From Paenibacillus sinopodophylli (GTDB lineage Bacteria > Bacillota > Bacilli > Paenibacillales > Paenibacillaceae): a DNA stretch of 64,000 nt. Positions within the stretch are counted from its first letter, which is position 1, and every line of letters begins with the position of its first letter. The notes under the pieces are model-generated. The model did not search any database. It was not told the origin of the DNA and was given only the letters and a program-made list of their open reading frames with translations. Positions 35,352 through 43,810 of this stretch are shown piece by piece. The stretch covers positions 124,001-188,000 of the forward strand of contig NZ_VDBO01000001.1 in the NCBI RefSeq assembly GCF_005930355.1, written 5' to 3'. Made by a program: the position numbers and the translations under genes.

Positions 35352-35365
35352 TGTAAGCGGTATCA
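35352..35365. promoter_or_regulatory. Catabolite-responsive element (cre)
   Basis: TGTAAGCGGTATCA matches the Bacillus cre consensus TGWNANCGNTNWCA at every position. It lies 57 bases before the cohesin/dockerin protein start, consistent with CcpA repression by preferred sugars. Confidence 0.6.
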
Positions 35366-35421
35366 TTATGGAGTTCATTCCATGGATACCCTATACCATA
35401 ATTTAAAGGGGCGAGAACAGG

Positions 35422-38400
35422 ATGAAGAGCAAGCTTACAGCATCATATTTTTATTATGTATTCGGTTTCAGTTTCATCGTCATGCTAGTTGTGCTATTCA
35501 GCACACCTACGTCTGCGTACGCGGCTAATTATTACATAAGTAATAATGCCTGCAGCAATGAGAACACAGGGAGCTCTGGAACGCTCACAGCTGGAAACGA
35601 AGGCCCATGGTGTGATTTCACGAATGTGAATACAAAGACATTTGCAGCAGGTGACACAATCTATCTGGAGCGGGGAAGTAGTTGGACACAAGAGTTTAAG
35701 CCTGCTGGAGGGACAGGAACGCTAAGCAGTTGGATCGTTGTCGATAGCTATGGCACAGGTGATCGTCCTGTCATTCGCGGAAATAACAATGCGACGGATA
35801 AGACGCTTACGTTATTGAATGCTGATTACTGGGAAGTTCGCAATTTGGAATTCAGTCATGCAGGCGTAGGGCCGCAGTTTCTGTACTCCACAACGGGTCA
35901 TCAAGGTATTAAATTCCGAGACAATTATATCCATAGTATGGTAGGAGGCCCTAATGCCATAGCGATGCAAGTTCGAAGTGCTGATATTGCGGCAACTCCA
36001 ACTTCAGGACAGTGGCTGGTGAAAGATGTTGAGATTTCGCATAACGAGATCGGTCCAACATCCTCGTATGGCATTGTTGTTATGCATAACAACTCTGCAG
36101 CACCGACGAGCACATTCCAAAACGTAGTCGTCAAAAACAATCATCTGCATGATATTTCTGCCAAGGCGCTCGTATTTATGAGTACAAAAAATTCGTATTG
36201 GATTGACAATCGGATAGACAAAGCTGCCAACGTAAATCAGAGTGGTGGAACAACGGCAAGCTTTCTATTCGGGACTCAGAATATGACGATAGCCAATAAT
36301 CTGTTTTTAAATACACCGGACACGGGTTCGACTGATCAATCTGCTATCGACAACGAAGGGAAAAATGACTCCAATCATTTCAGAGGCAATTATTTTGCTA
36401 ATAACTATGGAGGAGCTTTGGAATGGCTGCTATGTAATTGTGTCGTTCCGGACAGATTCGGTACCGATTTCAATAGCAACAACGAAGTGCTAGGCAACAC
36501 GTTTGTTCGTAACGGGGTTGGGGCCATTTGGGCAACGAGCGATACAGGGCAATCAACTGGAACCATTAAAGACAGCCTGTTCTTCGAGAATGAATTCATT
36601 ATTGATGAAAGTAAATTTATCGAATGGTCGGATATATCTAATAATGTGTCCATTCCGTCCGCTGACAAAATTAATAATGCTGCAAACGAATTCGGAGCGA
36701 CGGGAACGACAGGAAACTGGTCGTATCACCTATTCGACGGAAATAGCTACTCGAGCTTGACCTATGATCTGGCTGAGAATTGGTACGGGACAGCAGGCGG
36801 TTATATTTCACAATTTAATTTAAGCGCTTCTGGTTCAGCAGACCATTGGATATCTAACGCGTGGACTGCTCCATATAACGGCGTGCTTAGCATTCGAGGA
36901 CAAGTATTCAAGAATGAAATCGGTGGGGACGGTGCACTGGCTCGCGTGACCAAAAACGGTCAAGTTATTTGGCCTGCTGATCAAGCTGCACAGTTAATCT
37001 CATCCGACGATTTGGCAGGCTATGCGACGAATTTGGACGCTATATCTATCACTCAGAACGATGTGATAAGGTTTGAGGTGAATAATGGAGGAACCAGCGC
37101 AGTCCATGATGTGATTAGTTGGGCACCTACTGTAGCTTTCACGAGTGGTGGACATGATGCTGCAAGTGCTTCCATGGTCCCTGGTGCAATTACAGATCTT
37201 GCGATAAGTTCAATTGATCATAATAAAGCGGTTTTAACTTGGACAGCATCAGGAAGAGATGGGGCTACAGGAACGGCGAATCGTTATGATATCCGCTACT
37301 CGACCTCACCAATAACCGATGCGAGTTGGTCAAGTGCTACGAGACTGGGAAATCGACCATTCCCTGAATCTTCTGGAACTTCACAGTCCGTTACTGTGCC
37401 TTTTTTAACGGCTGACAGCCTTTATTATTTTGCTATTAAAACAGAGAACGATATCCCGAATGTATCCCTCTTATCCAACGTGGCAAGCGCATCCACTTTA
37501 GCAGATATTACTGAGCTTGTTAATCCTGGATTTGAAGAAGGTATAGCGCCATGGGCTGCACAAGGGGCTTCCATTGATGTGAGCAATATCTATGCACATT
37601 CGGGCAATTATTCACTTTGGGCTTTTAATCGTACAGATACTTGGGCTGGAGCCAATCAAGACATTACAAGCTTACTGAATGTTAATGGACAAGGAGCGTA
37701 TTCCTTTGGGGTATGGGCGAAGTATGCTGACAGCTCTGCCGGGGGATTCGTAACGCTTAATATTACAGATAGCGCGGGATCACGATGGTTCACGGCACCA
37801 ATAACAATGATAAGCCATGAAAATTTCACGGAAATTATCGGTGTCGAAAATATTACATGGACAGGCACGGTTAGCAGCGCAATCATGTACTTCCAGTCAG
37901 ACGGCTCACTGGATGATGTCTATCTGGATGATTTCTTTATTAGCAGGGTTACGGAATCCAGCAATGAATCAACACTTGTCGGTGTCGATCAGATATACAG
38001 CGGGGCAGAGTTTGGGCTGACGTACGGTCTGAAAGATTTTAATGTAAATGGGTTTGAAAACATCTACGCGCAGGATCTGGTAGTCACATTCGACTCTGCG
38101 AAGCTAGAATTTATCGACGCCATTTCTTTGAAGTCGGGATTTGCTGTACTTAGTAGACAGGAAATTGAGCCTGGGAAAGTAAGAGTCATTGCAGCAGCAC
38201 AAGGGACGGGATTTGCACCTAACGGGGATTGGTTGAAATTTACGTTCAAAGCCAAGCCTTCGACTCAGATCACAGAAGCGGTCACTGCCTTAAGCGATAT
38301 TGTCGTTGCAAACAGTCAAGGAGATGAGTTTGAAGTGGATGGCATTTCTCATACGATTCAGATTCAAAAACGAGGGGATCTAAACGCGGATAACAGGATC

Positions 38401-38553
38401 AGTATAGGTGACCTTGCTATAGTAGGCTCCTATTATGGGAAAACGTCCGCCGATGCGGATTGGAACAATACGTATATGAAGGCAGATTACAATCAAGACA
38501 ATGTGATTGATATTGCGGATATGGCCGCTATAGCACAGCTAATATTAAACTGA
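35422..38553 (+). CDS. Secreted beta-helix protein with FN3, CBM-like, cohesin and dockerin modules
   Basis: A 1043-residue exported protein. Residues 1-35 are a signal peptide ending SAYA. Residues ~40-430 form a right-handed parallel beta-helix with repeated N/asparagine-ladder strands (typical of polysaccharide lyases and GH28-like enzymes), ~430-580 a beta-sandwich, ~590-695 an FN3 module, ~697-848 a CBM4/9-like module ('LVNPGFEEGIAPW'). Residues 850-982 are a cohesin-type domain. Residues 985-1043 are a type I dockerin with two calcium loops (GDLNADNRISIGD; ADYNQDNVIDIAD). Its glycan target is unknown. It is followed after 64 nt by an SLH-cohesin gene, the natural partner for a dockerin. 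Confidence 0.88.
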   Translation: MKSKLTASYFYYVFGFSFIVMLVVLFSTPTSAYAANYYISNNACSNENTGSSGTLTAGNEGPWCDFTNVNTKTFAAGDTIYLERGSSWTQEFKPAGGTGTLSSWIVVDSYGTGDRPVIRGNNNATDKTLTLLNADYWEVRNLEFSHAGVGPQFLYSTTGHQGIKFRDNYIHSMVGGPNAIAMQVRSADIAATPTSGQWLVKDVEISHNEIGPTSSYGIVVMHNNSAAPTSTFQNVVVKNNHLHDISAKALVFMSTKNSYWIDNRIDKAANVNQSGGTTASFLFGTQNMTIANNLFLNTPDTGSTDQSAIDNEGKNDSNHFRGNYFANNYGGALEWLLCNCVVPDRFGTDFNSNNEVLGNTFVRNGVGAIWATSDTGQSTGTIKDSLFFENEFIIDESKFIEWSDISNNVSIPSADKINNAANEFGATGTTGNWSYHLFDGNSYSSLTYDLAENWYGTAGGYISQFNLSASGSADHWISNAWTAPYNGVLSIRGQVFKNEIGGDGALARVTKNGQVIWPADQAAQLISSDDLAGYATNLDAISITQNDVIRFEVNNGGTSAVHDVISWAPTVAFTSGGHDAASASMVPGAITDLAISSIDHNKAVLTWTASGRDGATGTANRYDIRYSTSPITDASWSSATRLGNRPFPESSGTSQSVTVPFLTADSLYYFAIKTENDIPNVSLLSNVASASTLADITELVNPGFEEGIAPWAAQGASIDVSNIYAHSGNYSLWAFNRTDTWAGANQDITSLLNVNGQGAYSFGVWAKYADSSAGGFVTLNITDSAGSRWFTAPITMISHENFTEIIGVENITWTGTVSSAIMYFQSDGSLDDVYLDDFFISRVTESSNESTLVGVDQIYSGAEFGLTYGLKDFNVNGFENIYAQDLVVTFDSAKLEFIDAISLKSGFAVLSRQEIEPGKVRVIAAAQGTGFAPNGDWLKFTFKAKPSTQITEAVTALSDIVVANSQGDEFEVDGISHTIQIQKRGDLNADNRISIGDLAIVGSYYGKTSADADWNNTYMKADYNQDNVIDIADMAAIAQLILN

Positions 38554-38559
38554 AATGAT

Positions 38560-38589
38560 GAGAGGGACAGCGATGATGCTGTCTCTCTC
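38560..38589 (+). terminator. Intercistronic hairpin between dockerin and SLH-cohesin genes
   Basis: GAGAGGGACAGC pairs with GCTGTCTCTCTC (one G-T wobble) around GATGAT. The downstream sequence is only weakly T-rich, so it may attenuate or stabilise the mRNA rather than fully terminate. Confidence 0.55.
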
Positions 38590-38617
38590 AATTTCCATAA
38601 AAGGATGGGGTCCATTA

Positions 38618-40252
38618 ATGAAAAATAGATGGCTGTTAGTAAGCTTAGTAATTTCTCTAGCTATTATTGTTTGTGTACCGAATCAAGCAGCAGCAGCGCC
38701 AGTGCCTTCTTATTCTTTAATCCCTTCGACACTGTCAATTCAGGCTGGCAGCGAGTTTACGGTTAAAGTCGAAGGCAGCAATATCGTCGATCTTTATGGC
38801 TATGAAGTAAACCTAGCGTACGATTCAACCCGCCTGCAGCTTCAGGAAACCAAAGATAAGATTGGCGGTTTTGCTATTGATCCTATCGTTACTCAGAATC
38901 GAATTCAATATGCGGGTACTAAGATCGGTCTTGTACAGGGTGACAATGGATCATTAACATTAAGTGAATTTAAATTTAAGGCGATTGCTAGCGGTGCTGC
39001 TTCCATATCCTTAACATCTGTCAAAGCGATTAATAGTCAATTGTTATCGACCGTACAATCCCCCACAGCTGGGGTTAGCATTCAGATTAGCTCACATTCT
39101 GCTGTCAGCGGCAGCAAAGGCGCAGCGGGGAATGGCAATGGTTTAACTCCAGTAACAATAATCGATCAAATAGCAGTTGCGAAAGTGGATTCCAATCAAA
39201 AATTCGCTTCTATTCTAAATAGTGAAATTGGAGGTCTGCCGCTTAAAGTACAAACGCCGCTGCTGACGATTAACGTTAAGCCGGAAGTGATACAAGCACT
39301 GAGAAACCAATTGGGGAACGTAAAGGATGCCTTGTTGAAAGTTGAATTTCTTCCAATAGTCGATGAGACAGGAATTGCGGAAATGATGCTGCAACAGCGT
39401 CATGCTAAGGTGAAAGTCGTCGGGCAGCCTTACGATATTAGCCTCGTGCTTGTTGCACCTGACGGGCGCAAAGCAGTAGCGGAGCAAGTGGGATCAGGTG
39501 TAGAACTTGTTTTCACTTACTTGGATAAAGAAATAGATGGAGAGCTTCTAGGTGTCTATTATTTCAACGAGGCAGCAAGTAGTTGGGAGTATGTGGGCGG
39601 TACGCTCGACGCTCAAACAGATCGTGTAGCTGTTTCACTTGATCATCTGAGCAAATATGTATTGCTGGAGTACAACAAAACCTTTAAGGACATTCCTGCT
39701 GCTCACTGGGCATCTCGAACACTGCAGATCATGGCGGCCCGGCATATCGTTAATGGTGTGACGGATGATGAATTCAAGCCAAACGCATCCACGACAAGAG
39801 CCGAATTCACTTCATTATTAGTTCGAGCACTTGGCATGAAATCACAAGGTTCAGCTGTTGCTTCTTCAGCATTTGCTGATGTTGCAGCAGGAGCATGGTA
39901 TGCGAATGATGTGGAAATGGCTTATGAAGCGGGATTAATTAACGGAATTTCCGACGGCAGATTCGTCCCCAATGCTAAGATTACACGCGAACAGATGGCC
40001 GCACTTATCATAAGAGCATTCGAATGGAAAACCAAGCAATCTATTCAATCAGTGAACGAGCTGGAAGGGTATCGTGACGCTGAGGAAGTTTCTCGGTGGT
40101 CAGCCAAAGAAGTCGAAATGGCAATAGCTGCGGGCTTGATGAGAGGTAAATCAGGTGATGTGTTTGATCCGAAGTCGAATTCGCTTCGCGTGGAAGCGGC
40201 CCAGGTCATGATGAATCTCTTGAACCAAATATCCATACTTGAAGGACTATAA
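38618..40252 (+). CDS. SLH-anchored cell-surface protein with N-terminal cohesin domain
   Basis: A 544-residue exported protein. The signal peptide ends in ...NQAAA. Residues ~28-155 are a cohesin-type beta-sandwich ('LSIQAGSEFTVKVEGSNIVDLYGYEVNLAYDSTRLQ'). A middle region (~180-345) of unknown role follows, ending 'VSLDHLSKYVLLE'. Three S-layer homology repeats finish the protein (FKDIPAAHWASRTLQ..., FADVAAGAWYANDVEM..., YRDAEEVSRWSAKEVEM...), which bind pyruvylated wall polymer. ATG 38618 is chosen because AAAGGATGGGG precedes it and the signal peptide starts there. It looks like a one-cohesin wall anchor for the dockerin protein encoded before it. Confidence 0.88.
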   Translation: MKNRWLLVSLVISLAIIVCVPNQAAAAPVPSYSLIPSTLSIQAGSEFTVKVEGSNIVDLYGYEVNLAYDSTRLQLQETKDKIGGFAIDPIVTQNRIQYAGTKIGLVQGDNGSLTLSEFKFKAIASGAASISLTSVKAINSQLLSTVQSPTAGVSIQISSHSAVSGSKGAAGNGNGLTPVTIIDQIAVAKVDSNQKFASILNSEIGGLPLKVQTPLLTINVKPEVIQALRNQLGNVKDALLKVEFLPIVDETGIAEMMLQQRHAKVKVVGQPYDISLVLVAPDGRKAVAEQVGSGVELVFTYLDKEIDGELLGVYYFNEAASSWEYVGGTLDAQTDRVAVSLDHLSKYVLLEYNKTFKDIPAAHWASRTLQIMAARHIVNGVTDDEFKPNASTTRAEFTSLLVRALGMKSQGSAVASSAFADVAAGAWYANDVEMAYEAGLINGISDGRFVPNAKITREQMAALIIRAFEWKTKQSIQSVNELEGYRDAEEVSRWSAKEVEMAIAAGLMRGKSGDVFDPKSNSLRVEAAQVMMNLLNQISILEGL

Positions 40253-40297
40253 ATGTAATGTCAGACCATTAAGATCGAAAATCGGATTCGATATAAT
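40251..40297 (+). promoter_or_regulatory. Promoter with conserved 26-nt activator element, copy 1
   Basis: The element at 40251-40276 matches the copy at 44572-44597 in 23 of 26 positions (shared core CAGACCATTAAG). Its end forms the -35 TTAAGA (40269-40274), followed by exactly 17 nt and TATAAT (40292-40297). It overlaps the stop codon of the SLH gene. The regulator is probably the response regulator at 43811. Confidence 0.65.
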
Positions 40298-40332
40298 AAA
40301 CTTGTTCATCTTTACTATCAGGAGGAGATACA

Positions 40333-41868
40333 GTGAAGCTAAGTTTTCAGGAATATAAAAGTAAGTTGGAAGGCTGTTGGTTAGGGAAAAATATTGGAGG
40401 AACGCTCGGTGCTCCTTTTGAATGTAAACGCGGCGTATTCGATGTTTCGTTTTATACGCAGGAGCTGTATGGGGAGCCTTTGCCGAATGATGATTTGGAT
40501 TTGCAGCTGATCTGGTTGAATGCCGCTGAGAAATATGGAAGCGCTTTGAATGCTCAAATATTAGGCGAATATTGGATTTCTTATATCTCTCCTAATATGG
40601 GGGAGTATGGAGCAGGGAAAAACAACTTGCGTGCAGGAATCGTGCCTCCATTATCTGGCTACAATCATAATCTATACCGCGACAGCAACGGTGCGTTCAT
40701 ACGCTCCGAGATTTGGGCCTGCTTGGCACCTGGGCATCCGGAAATTGCCGTCAAGTACGCCTATGAGGATGCCATCGTTGATCATAGCCACGAAGGGGTC
40801 TATGCGGAGGTATTCTGCGCAGCTATCGAAAGTGCTGCTTTCGTAGAAAGTGATACTTACCGATTAATAGACATCGGGCTGTCCTATATCCCTGAAGATT
40901 CGGGGATTGCGAAGGCCGTTCATACGGCCATTCATTCTTATCAATCGGGAGCGACTTGGCAAGAAGCAAGAATACATGTATTAACGGCGGTTCCTGGAAG
41001 CTTTGGTCTTCTGAGTACTTCCGCCATACAACCTCAAGCTGAAGGTGATATTCCAGTAGGGCCAATCGGTTACGATGCTCCTAGCAATGTTGGGATTATG
41101 ATCATTGGTTGGTTATATGGGGAAGGTGATTTCGAGAAAAGTATTTGCATCGCTACGAATTGTGGTGAAGACGCGGACTGTACAGCTGCCACGATCGGGT
41201 CCATTATGGGTATTATTCTTGGCAAAGAGGGGCTTCCTGCGAAATGGCTCGATCCGATTGGCGACTCTATCAAGACTATAACGCTCAATGTGTGTGATCA
41301 GGGAACACGAATTCCTAGTACAGTCGGAGAGCTGACTGAACGTGTAATGAGGCTTGCTCCTGAATTTCTGGGCACCGAGTATTGCGATCTGCTTCATGCA
41401 GGCGAAGGTTATCTGATTGACATGAATGAAGGTGACGAGCTGCTTGACCATCCCGTTCACATTAATGCATGGAAAGACAGAAGCTTCAAAGACACGTTAT
41501 CCCTTAGTCCATTTACGGTGAAATATGACTTTTCTATATTCAACGCATTCTTGCATTATGGACAGGAACCAGTGGTGAGTGAAGGAAAGCCTCGTACCTT
41601 TAAGCTGATGATCGAAAATAATTTGTACATGCAGCAGTTTATTCAGGTGAAATGGCATGTTCCAGCTGATTGGGAAGTAACACCGGGGACACATCTAGGC
41701 TTTCCGCTAGAGCACTATCATTGCAACATCGGCACGACTGAAATCGAGTTTACCGTAACCGGTCATGGGCTCTCACAACCGAGGTATGACCTCTTAATAG
41801 AAGTGACATCTGTAGGCCGTCCTACCAAAGGGATAATACCTATTGTATTAATAAATAACGGCTATTGA
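40333..41868 (+). CDS. ADP-ribosylglycohydrolase (DraG)-family protein with C-terminal extension
   Basis: A 511-residue protein. Residues ~1-360 are the alpha-helical DraG/ADP-ribosylglycohydrolase fold. The two magnesium motifs are changed: PNDDLDLQL (D53, D54) where the family usually has TDDT, and CGEDADCTAA (D280, D282) where it has GDADT. The aspartates remain, the threonines do not. The last ~140 residues form a likely beta-sandwich. GGAGGAG precedes the GTG start. The promoter shares a regulatory element with the sugar-binding protein gene at 44685, so a glycoside or sugar substrate is more likely than ADP-ribosylated protein. Confidence 0.82.
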   Translation: MKLSFQEYKSKLEGCWLGKNIGGTLGAPFECKRGVFDVSFYTQELYGEPLPNDDLDLQLIWLNAAEKYGSALNAQILGEYWISYISPNMGEYGAGKNNLRAGIVPPLSGYNHNLYRDSNGAFIRSEIWACLAPGHPEIAVKYAYEDAIVDHSHEGVYAEVFCAAIESAAFVESDTYRLIDIGLSYIPEDSGIAKAVHTAIHSYQSGATWQEARIHVLTAVPGSFGLLSTSAIQPQAEGDIPVGPIGYDAPSNVGIMIIGWLYGEGDFEKSICIATNCGEDADCTAATIGSIMGIILGKEGLPAKWLDPIGDSIKTITLNVCDQGTRIPSTVGELTERVMRLAPEFLGTEYCDLLHAGEGYLIDMNEGDELLDHPVHINAWKDRSFKDTLSLSPFTVKYDFSIFNAFLHYGQEPVVSEGKPRTFKLMIENNLYMQQFIQVKWHVPADWEVTPGTHLGFPLEHYHCNIGTTEIEFTVTGHGLSQPRYDLLIEVTSVGRPTKGIIPIVLINNGY

Positions 41869-41887
41869 TTCATGATAAGATGATATT

Positions 41888-41919
41888 GAAAAAAGTAAGC
41901 GTTCTCGCTTGCTTTTTTC
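41888..41919 (+). terminator. Terminator after the DraG-family gene
   Basis: GAAAAAAGTAAGCG, loop TTCT, CGCTTGCTTTTTTC: 14 paired positions with one wobble and an A/T-rich base that works in both directions. Confidence 0.88.
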
Positions 41920-41950
41920 ATGTTTCCTGACACTTTATATGTTTTAATGA

Positions 41951-41969
41951 GGTTAACGGCTAACCGTTA
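41951..41969. promoter_or_regulatory. Overlapping inverted repeats before a histidine kinase gene
   Basis: TAACGG/CCGTTA (41954-41969) and GGTTA/TAACC (41951-41965) overlap within 19 bases, 16 bases before the kinase start. Possible operator for the two-component genes. Confidence 0.4.
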
Positions 41970-41984
41970 GAAATGAGGTGCAGG

Positions 41985-43769
41985 ATGCACAATATTAGAT
42001 TCAAATTTTCTAGTCTAGGCATGTCTAGAAAGCTAGTCATTATCTTTGTTTTCATGCTGATTATTCCAATTACCATCTCTGCAATCGTTTCTTACAATTA
42101 TTACCGAAAATCAATTGAACAAAATACAGCTGATTACGTTTCACAAACGTCCTTGGAGGTTCTAAATCGAATTGAAGATTATATTGAAGATATGCGTATG
42201 ATTACGAAGATTCCGATGTACTCTAGCGAGCTTCAGAGCTACATCGCTTCTCCTGAGAAGGGAATAGAGAAGGACAGCCGCATCGATTTTTTTATCCGCT
42301 TGATGTCCGATATGAAGAAGGGGACGAATGCGGTCTACATTTTCGACAATTATGGCAACACCTTCTACCGCAACAGTCTGGATGGAAACAACAAGGAGAT
42401 TGCCACGCACTATGACCGGTTAAAGCAAATTGCAAGGGATCAGAGCGGCTCTGCCGTATTAATTAATACGCAAGCGGCTACAACAGCTTCTGGCAAAACG
42501 AAATATGTGTTGACGATGGTTCGTGACATTATTGATTTAACGACGTATAAGCCTGTTGGTTTTGTAGTGGTTGAGACGGATTTAAGCGCGGTAGAAGCTT
42601 ATTTCAAACATCTGGATCAGATTACGGGCGGTAAAACAACGATTGTGGACAATGAAAATAACGTTATTTTTGATAGCGCTTACGAGAATATATCGCGTTC
42701 ATGGGGAGACTTGGAAAGCATTGAAAAATCACAACAGGATTCGGGTAATTTCCATATTAATCAGAAAGGCGAGCAATATTATGCCATTTATCTAACCTCT
42801 CAGAAGCTGGGCTGGAAAGTATATGTATACGTGAAAACGAAGGAATTGTTCAGTAAAGCAACAAAGGTACGAAATTCTACCCTTATCATTACTTCTGTGA
42901 TTTTGCTCATAACGTTGATCAGCTCCGTATTCATTTCCTTGGCGGTTACCAAACCACTGCGGGCTTTAACTCGGTTAATGAAAAGGGTGCAGGAGGGCGA
43001 TTTCACGGTCAGCTTCCCTGTTCGATTCTCGGACGAGGTTGGCATATTGGGCATACATTTTAATCGAATGATCAAGCGCATCGATGAATTAATTAAAGAT
43101 GTACAAGCAGCTTCTTATCGGAAGCAGGAGGCGGAGATGGAAGCGCTGCAAGCGCAAATTAACCCGCATTTTATTTATAACACCTTAGAAAGCTTAAGGA
43201 TGAAGGCGCTGCTTAATGAGGATAGGGAGGTATCCCAAATGTCGTTATTTCTCGGAAAGCTGTTGCGATACAGCATTATTCAAGGGAGAGAAACCGTCAC
43301 AGTAAAACAGGAAATCGAGCATCTGACGAACTATATTAAGCTTCAAAACTACCGTTTCGAGAATCGGTTTCACTTGCAGAATCATATTGACGTCAAGCTG
43401 GAAAACTATACGTTGATTAAGCTTGTTTTTCAGCCCATTGTTGAAAATGCCATCTTTCATGGCCTCGAGAGCAGATCGGGACCAGGAACCATTATCATTT
43501 CATCAAAGGTGGAAGGAGATGTCTGCTACTTCACCTTCGAAGACGATGGTATTGGCATGTCGCCCGAGATGGTAAGTCATTTGAACAGCCGAATCCAATT
43601 GGGAAATGCGGATGATCATGGTAACAGAGCTTCAGGGAGCGGGATTGGACTTAAAAATGTAAATGAACGTATTAAGCTGCACTTCGGAGCCAAGTATGGC
43701 TTGTATGTTTATAGTGAGCTCGGTAAAGGTGCAATTGTACAATTGAAGCTGCCTATGATGGAGAATTGA
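41985..43769 (+). CDS. YesM-type sensor histidine kinase
   Basis: A 594-residue membrane kinase. An N-terminal helix (KLVIIFVFMLIIPITISAIVSY) precedes an extracellular Cache sensor (~45-290), then a second helix (STLIITSVILLITLISSVFISLAV), a HAMP domain, and the YesM catalytic core with phospho-His H395 (AQINPHFIYNTLESL), VENAIFHG and EDDGIGMS. ATG 41985 is preferred over 41973 because GAGGTG is spaced 5 nt from it. It is followed by its response regulator and an importer operon, so it probably senses an extracellular oligosaccharide. Confidence 0.93.
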   Translation: MHNIRFKFSSLGMSRKLVIIFVFMLIIPITISAIVSYNYYRKSIEQNTADYVSQTSLEVLNRIEDYIEDMRMITKIPMYSSELQSYIASPEKGIEKDSRIDFFIRLMSDMKKGTNAVYIFDNYGNTFYRNSLDGNNKEIATHYDRLKQIARDQSGSAVLINTQAATTASGKTKYVLTMVRDIIDLTTYKPVGFVVVETDLSAVEAYFKHLDQITGGKTTIVDNENNVIFDSAYENISRSWGDLESIEKSQQDSGNFHINQKGEQYYAIYLTSQKLGWKVYVYVKTKELFSKATKVRNSTLIITSVILLITLISSVFISLAVTKPLRALTRLMKRVQEGDFTVSFPVRFSDEVGILGIHFNRMIKRIDELIKDVQAASYRKQEAEMEALQAQINPHFIYNTLESLRMKALLNEDREVSQMSLFLGKLLRYSIIQGRETVTVKQEIEHLTNYIKLQNYRFENRFHLQNHIDVKLENYTLIKLVFQPIVENAIFHGLESRSGPGTIIISSKVEGDVCYFTFEDDGIGMSPEMVSHLNSRIQLGNADDHGNRASGSGIGLKNVNERIKLHFGAKYGLYVYSELGKGAIVQLKLPMMEN

Positions 43770-43810
43770 ATCGATTGTAACTTGTTTTCAACTAGAAAGG
43801 GGAGAGCCGT

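Larger units (their letters stand above)
34925..35421. other. Intergenic region with terminator, possible IS end and cre site
   Basis: No gene is seen in these 497 bases. They hold a possible insertion-sequence end (about 35008-35045), a strong terminator (35080-35114) and a perfect cre consensus (35352-35365) before the cohesin/dockerin operon. The rest shows no recognisable structure. Confidence 0.5.
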
